A stretch of 64,000 nucleotides of DNA from Roseateles_B sp041912595 (GTDB lineage: Bacteria; Pseudomonadota; Gammaproteobacteria; Burkholderiales; Burkholderiaceae_C), in NCBI GenBank assembly GCA_041912595.1, contig JAYRMR010000001.1, positions 186,001 through 250,000 on the forward strand. The letters are read 5' to 3'. The notes beneath the pieces were generated by a model, which worked only from the letters and a program-made list of their open reading frames with translations, ran no database searches and had not been told where the DNA came from. Position 1 is the stretch's first letter, and each line of letters opens with the position of its first letter. This document shows, piece after piece, positions 60,988 to 64,000 of the stretch. The position numbers were made by a program, and so were the translations under genes.

Positions 60988-62828
60988 GCGCGCCCGCCCA
61001 CGACCTCCTGCACCTGCCGCTCGTGTTCCTCGGCGCCGCCGTGCTCGCGGTGCCGCTCGCGCGCTGGGCGCGGCTCGGGTCCATCCTCGGCTATCTGGTC
61101 GCCGGGGTCCTGATCGGGCCGCAGGTGGCCGGCCTCGTCTCCGCGCCCGACACCATCCTCGAAGTGGCCGAGATCGGCGTCGTGCTGATGATGTTCCTGG
61201 TGGGCCTGGAGCTGGAGCCGCGCCGGCTGTGGCAGCTGCGCCGACCGATCTTCGGCTGGGGCTCGGTGCAGCTGCTGGGCTCGACGGCCCTGCTGATGGC
61301 GCTGGCCCTGCTGTGCGGGCTGCCCTGGCGCCTGGCGCTGGTGGGCAGCCTGGGGCTGGCGATGTCCTCGACGGCCGTCGCGATGGCCGTGCTGGGCGAG
61401 CGCAACCTCGGCCCGACCGCCGCCGGGCAGAGCATCCTGAGCGTGGCCCTGCTGCAGGACATCGCCGCCATCCCCATCCTCGCCCTGGTGCCGGCCCTGG
61501 CGGGCGCGGATGGCAGCGGCAGCGATGGCCATTGGCAGGCGCTCAAGGCCGCGGGCGCCATCGCCGTGCTGATCCTCGGCGGCCGCCTGGCGCTGCGCCC
61601 GGCCCTGCGCTGGATCGCCGGCAGCGCGACGCCCGAGATCTTCACCGCCGCCGCGCTGCTCCTCGTGCTGGCCACCGCCGCGCTGATGCAGGCCGTCGGG
61701 CTCTCGATGGCGCTGGGCGCCTTCCTGGCCGGCGTCCTGCTGGCCGAGAGCGAGTACCGGCACGAGCTGGAGACCGACCTCGAGCCCTTCAAGGGCCTGC
61801 TGCTGGGCCTGTTCTTCATCGCCGTCGGCATGGGGCTGGACCTGCAGGTGCTGCTGCACCAGCCGCTGCTCGTGGCGGGGCTGCTGGCGGCGCTGCTGGT
61901 GCTCAAGGGCGCGCTGCTGCTCTTCATGGGCCGCGCCATGGGCCTGCCGCTGCTGGAGCGCCCGGTGTTCGTGATCCTGCTCGCCCAGGGCGGCGAGTTC
62001 GGCTTCGTCGTCTTCCAGCTGGGCCAGCAGGCGGGACTGCTGAGCGATGCCCAGGCCTCGGCGCTGGTGGCGGCGGTGGCGCTGTCCCTCGGCTGCACGC
62101 CCGCGCTGCTCGCCGCCGTCGACCGCTGGCTGCAGCCCCGGCTGAGCCGCCGCGGCGGTCCGGCCCTGGAGGAGATCCGGGAGCAGCAGCGGGCGCCCGT
62201 CATCATCGCGGGCTTCGGCCGCTACGGGCAGATCGTCGGCCGCCTGCTCTACGCCAATGGCCACGAGGCGACGGTGCTGGAGCACGACGCCCACACGGTC
62301 GAGGGGCTGCGGCGCTTCGACTGGCGGGTGTTCTACGGCGACGCCACGCGCCTGGACCTGCTGCGCACCGCGGGGGCCGAGACCGCCGGCGTGCTGGTCA
62401 TCGCCGTGGACGACGTCGCGCAGAGCCTGGCCATCGCCGAGCTGGCCCGCGAGCACTTCCCGCAGCTGCAGGTGGTGGCGCGGGCGCGCAATGTGCAGCA
62501 CTTCTACCGCCTGCAGGAGCTGGGCGTGCAGCACATCGAGCGCGAGACCTTCGAGTCTGCCCTGCTCAGCGGCCGCAGCGTGCTGGAGCTGCTGGGCGTG
62601 GAGCCCGCGATGGCACGCCGCCAGGCCTGGCGCTTCCGGCAGCACAACAGCGCGCAGCTGCGCCTCATGGCCCAGCATCGCAATGACCAGGACCGGGTCG
62701 TCGCCATGGTCAAGCAGGGCCGACAGCAGCTGGAGACGCTGATGGCCCAGGAACGCGAGGCCCGCGCCCAGGTGCGCCATCGCCATGGCTGGAATCCGGC
62801 GGAGGGCGAGGAGCAACGGCCGGAGTGA
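60984..62828 (+). CDS. kefC: glutathione-regulated potassium-efflux antiporter KefC-type
   Basis: The 614-residue protein has a CPA2 Na+/H+ antiporter membrane domain of about 12 helices (LGSILGYLVAGVLIGP; MFLVGLELEPRRL; MSSTAVAMAVLGERN; ALLQDIAAIPILAL; GAFLAGVLLAESEY). A C-terminal RCK/TrkA-N domain follows (VIIAGFGRYGQIVGRLLYANGHEATVLEHD), with NAD-binding GxGxxG. It exchanges K+ for H+ in defence against electrophiles. It is coupled to the kefF-like gene just upstream. The final 40 residues are rich in Gln and Arg. Confidence 0.92.
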   Translation: MSAPAHDLLHLPLVFLGAAVLAVPLARWARLGSILGYLVAGVLIGPQVAGLVSAPDTILEVAEIGVVLMMFLVGLELEPRRLWQLRRPIFGWGSVQLLGSTALLMALALLCGLPWRLALVGSLGLAMSSTAVAMAVLGERNLGPTAAGQSILSVALLQDIAAIPILALVPALAGADGSGSDGHWQALKAAGAIAVLILGGRLALRPALRWIAGSATPEIFTAAALLLVLATAALMQAVGLSMALGAFLAGVLLAESEYRHELETDLEPFKGLLLGLFFIAVGMGLDLQVLLHQPLLVAGLLAALLVLKGALLLFMGRAMGLPLLERPVFVILLAQGGEFGFVVFQLGQQAGLLSDAQASALVAAVALSLGCTPALLAAVDRWLQPRLSRRGGPALEEIREQQRAPVIIAGFGRYGQIVGRLLYANGHEATVLEHDAHTVEGLRRFDWRVFYGDATRLDLLRTAGAETAGVLVIAVDDVAQSLAIAELAREHFPQLQVVARARNVQHFYRLQELGVQHIERETFESALLSGRSVLELLGVEPAMARRQAWRFRQHNSAQLRLMAQHRNDQDRVVAMVKQGRQQLETLMAQEREARAQVRHRHGWNPAEGEEQRPE

Positions 62829-62895
62829 CGGAGAGGGGAAGCGGACGAGAGGGCCCCGCCGGGACGGGCCGGCGGCTTGCGGCGACAATGGCGCC

Positions 62896-63327
62896 ATGTT
62901 TGCCCCGTCCCAGATCGAAGTCCGCCGGTTCTTCTGCAGCACCTACGCCAAGTGGCGGGACCGCCTGCCCCTGACGCCCATGGAGACGCTCGCCGCCCAG
63001 TGGATCGAGCAGCACCCGGAGTACCACGCCGAGCTGGCCGACGAGGAGCAGGCCGTGCAGGCCGTCTACACCGTCGAGGAGGGGCGCACCAATCCCTTCC
63101 TGCACCTGTCGATGCACCTGAGCATCAGCGAGCAGCACTCCATCGACCAGCCGCGCGGCGTGCGCCAGGCGCTGGACCTGCTGGCCGCCCGCAAGCAGTC
63201 CCTGCACGAGGCCCAGCACGTGGCGATGGACTGCCTGGGCACCATGATCTGGGAATCCCAGCGCAGCGGCCGCCCGCCGGACGGCCACGCCTACCTCGAG
63301 GCGCTGCGGCACAAGGCCACGCAGTAA
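62896..63327 (+). CDS. DUF1841 family protein
   Basis: The 143-residue protein (FAPSQIEVRRFFCSTYAKWRDRLPLTPMETLAAQWIEQHPEYH, then NPFLHLSMHLSISEQHSIDQPRGVRQA and CLGTMIWESQRSGRPPDGHAYLEAL) fits the DUF1841 family of Beta- and Gammaproteobacteria. Function is unknown; the conserved His residues suggest metal binding as one possibility. A terminator hairpin follows the stop at 63327. Confidence 0.83.
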   Translation: MFAPSQIEVRRFFCSTYAKWRDRLPLTPMETLAAQWIEQHPEYHAELADEEQAVQAVYTVEEGRTNPFLHLSMHLSISEQHSIDQPRGVRQALDLLAARKQSLHEAQHVAMDCLGTMIWESQRSGRPPDGHAYLEALRHKATQ

Positions 63328-63356
63328 GTCCCCCCGGTCCAGGCCCGGAAATGCAA

Positions 63357-63379
63357 AAAGCCACGCGGAGCGTGGCTTT
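63357..63379. terminator. Rho-independent terminator between DUF1841 and flgN-like genes
   Basis: AAAGCCACGC pairs perfectly with GCGTGGCTTT around GGA, preceded by AAAAA and followed by TTTCTTG. It lies between convergent stops at 63327 and 63423. Confidence 0.85.
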
Positions 63380-63422
63380 CTTGCGTGCGACGGGGTGATC
63401 AGCGGGGCGATCGGCGGGCTGA

Positions 63423-63857
63423 TCAGGCCTGGATGGAGCCGCCCAGGCTGCTCTTGCGCTCGTTCTTGCCGCTGGCGCCGTAGACACCACCCGGCTCGGG
63501 CGGGATCAGCACGTCGATGGCGCGGTCCAGCGCCGCATTGGCCCGGTTGAGGGATTCGCGCTGCGCCGCCACGCGGCCACCGGCCTGCACGAGGCGGTTG
63601 CGCAGCTGGGGTGGCACCTTGCCGTTGCGCGCTGCTTCCATGAAGCTGTTCATCGCGACCTGCAGCGCCTGGTGCAGGGCGGCCGAATGGGTCTCGATGG
63701 CCGGCGTGTCCCGGCGTGCGAGCGCCTCGCCCAGCAGGTTCAGGCAGTTCTCGACGTCGATCAGCGGCCGCTCCAGATCCTGGCTCAGCGCTTCGGGAGA
63801 CTCTTGGGGCGGCAGGGTGGACATGGCTGGATCCGCCTGTGGGCTGTGAAATGACAT
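63423..63857 (-). CDS. flgN: FlgN-like flagellar export chaperone
   Basis: The 144-residue helical protein (from ATG 63857; 133 if the ATG at 63824 is used) has the coiled, Leu- and Ala-rich pattern of FlgN: EALSQDLERPLIDVENCLNLLGEALARRDTPAIETHS and PPQLRNRLVQAGGRVAAQRESLNRANAALDRAIDVL. FlgN chaperones hook-filament junction proteins FlgK and FlgL for export. The call rests on its position just after the flgM end as well as on the helical pattern, so it is an inference. Its C-terminus is short and polar. Confidence 0.65.
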   Translation of the reverse strand: MSFHSPQADPAMSTLPPQESPEALSQDLERPLIDVENCLNLLGEALARRDTPAIETHSAALHQALQVAMNSFMEAARNGKVPPQLRNRLVQAGGRVAAQRESLNRANAALDRAIDVLIPPEPGGVYGASGKNERKSSLGGSIQA

Positions 63858-63884
63858 GGACGTCCGGGGTGCGGGGCAGCGGGC

Positions 63885-64000
63885 TCAGTGAGCGCCGACG
63901 CGACCGACCATCTCCCGGGCATTGGCAATGAGCTTGTCGGCGACGGCCTCGGCATTGATGCTGAACTTGCCTTCGCTGATCGCCTGGGAAATGCGCTGCA
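63885..64000 (-). CDS. flgM: anti-sigma-28 factor FlgM (only the C-terminal end in window)
   Basis: The last 37 residues on the minus strand read RISQAISEGKFSINAEAVADKL then IANAREMVGRVGAH, followed by TGA at 63885. This matches the C-terminal sigma-binding helices of FlgM (a run of R-I-x-x-A-I-x-x-G-x-Y/F-x-I-x-x-x-x-x-A-D-x-L). FlgM holds sigma-28 until the hook-basal body is complete. The start is outside the window. It is followed after 27 bp by the flgN-like gene. Confidence 0.75.
   Translation of the reverse strand, partial: QRISQAISEGKFSINAEAVADKLIANAREMVGRVGAH

Overview
The window is a 64 kb piece of a high-GC, gene-dense bacterial chromosome. Gene content and order point to a betaproteobacterium of the order Burkholderiales. 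The cluster yebC-purD-acyltransferase-hemF-nadD-rsfS-rlmH-maf-rng, the block tolB-pal-cpoB, minCDE, the pair DUF3460-scpA and the separate relA are typical of that group. My guess is the Rubrivivax/Leptothrix/Roseateles branch, but this is inference from general character, not a measured similarity. Almost everything is core chromosome; I see no prophage, integrase, transposase or CRISPR array.

Layout. 0-5.3 kb: alpha/beta hydrolase (cut by the left edge), tRNA-Val, relA, a second hydrolase and a divergent 3-hydroxybutyrate dehydrogenase. 5.3-12.4 kb: SIMPL-domain periplasmic protein, OmpR/EnvZ-type two-component system, ispD-ispF, an unusual NTP-translocase-like membrane carrier and a Tat-exported epimerase-like protein. 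12.4-22 kb: clpB, DUF1993, a Crp/Fnr-moaE-crcB operon divergent from an Mpo1-like membrane protein, nitroreductase, apbC, a RhtB exporter and a GT39-like glycosyltransferase. 22-24.4 kb: a lower-GC patch with a solitary Hint-fold protein, three tRNA-Lys genes and tcdA. 24.4-35.1 kb: the Tol-Pal block and the long housekeeping operon. 35.2-42 kb: HerA-like ATPase carrying an in-frame repeat-like insertion, a LytS/LytTR-type two-component pair, glnS. 42-49 kb: S9 peptidase, dusC, YgjP-like metallopeptidase, and a CheX-like/response-regulator/membrane coiled-coil set. 49-53.4 kb: ferredoxin, acyltransferase, minCDE, then about 1.1 kb without a gene that is AT-rich for this genome and carries DnaA boxes and a repeated motif. 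53.2-64 kb: metG, SulP transporter, DUF3460, scpA, LuxR-type regulator, orphan ParA, kefF-kefC-like potassium/proton antiporter, DUF1841, flgN-like gene and the end of flgM.

How the parts work together. Cell-envelope integrity is served by Tol-Pal, cell division by MinCDE, and chromosome organisation by ScpA, a ParA-like ATPase and possibly the DnaA-box region. tRNA and translation quality control are served by glnS, metG, tcdA, dusC, rsfS, rlmH and the tRNAs. Stress is served by relA, clpB, kefFC and crcB. The flgM/flgN end suggests the cell is flagellated.

The most interesting stretch is the DnaA-box and repeat-rich intergenic region between minC and metG (52.1-53.2 kb). Other points worth attention are the Hint protein that lacks its catalytic residues, the RsfS with a histone H1-like tail, the repeat insertion inside the HerA-like ATPase, and the CheX-like/regulator/coiled-coil cluster. 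Coordinates and translations were read by eye; no database search was run.
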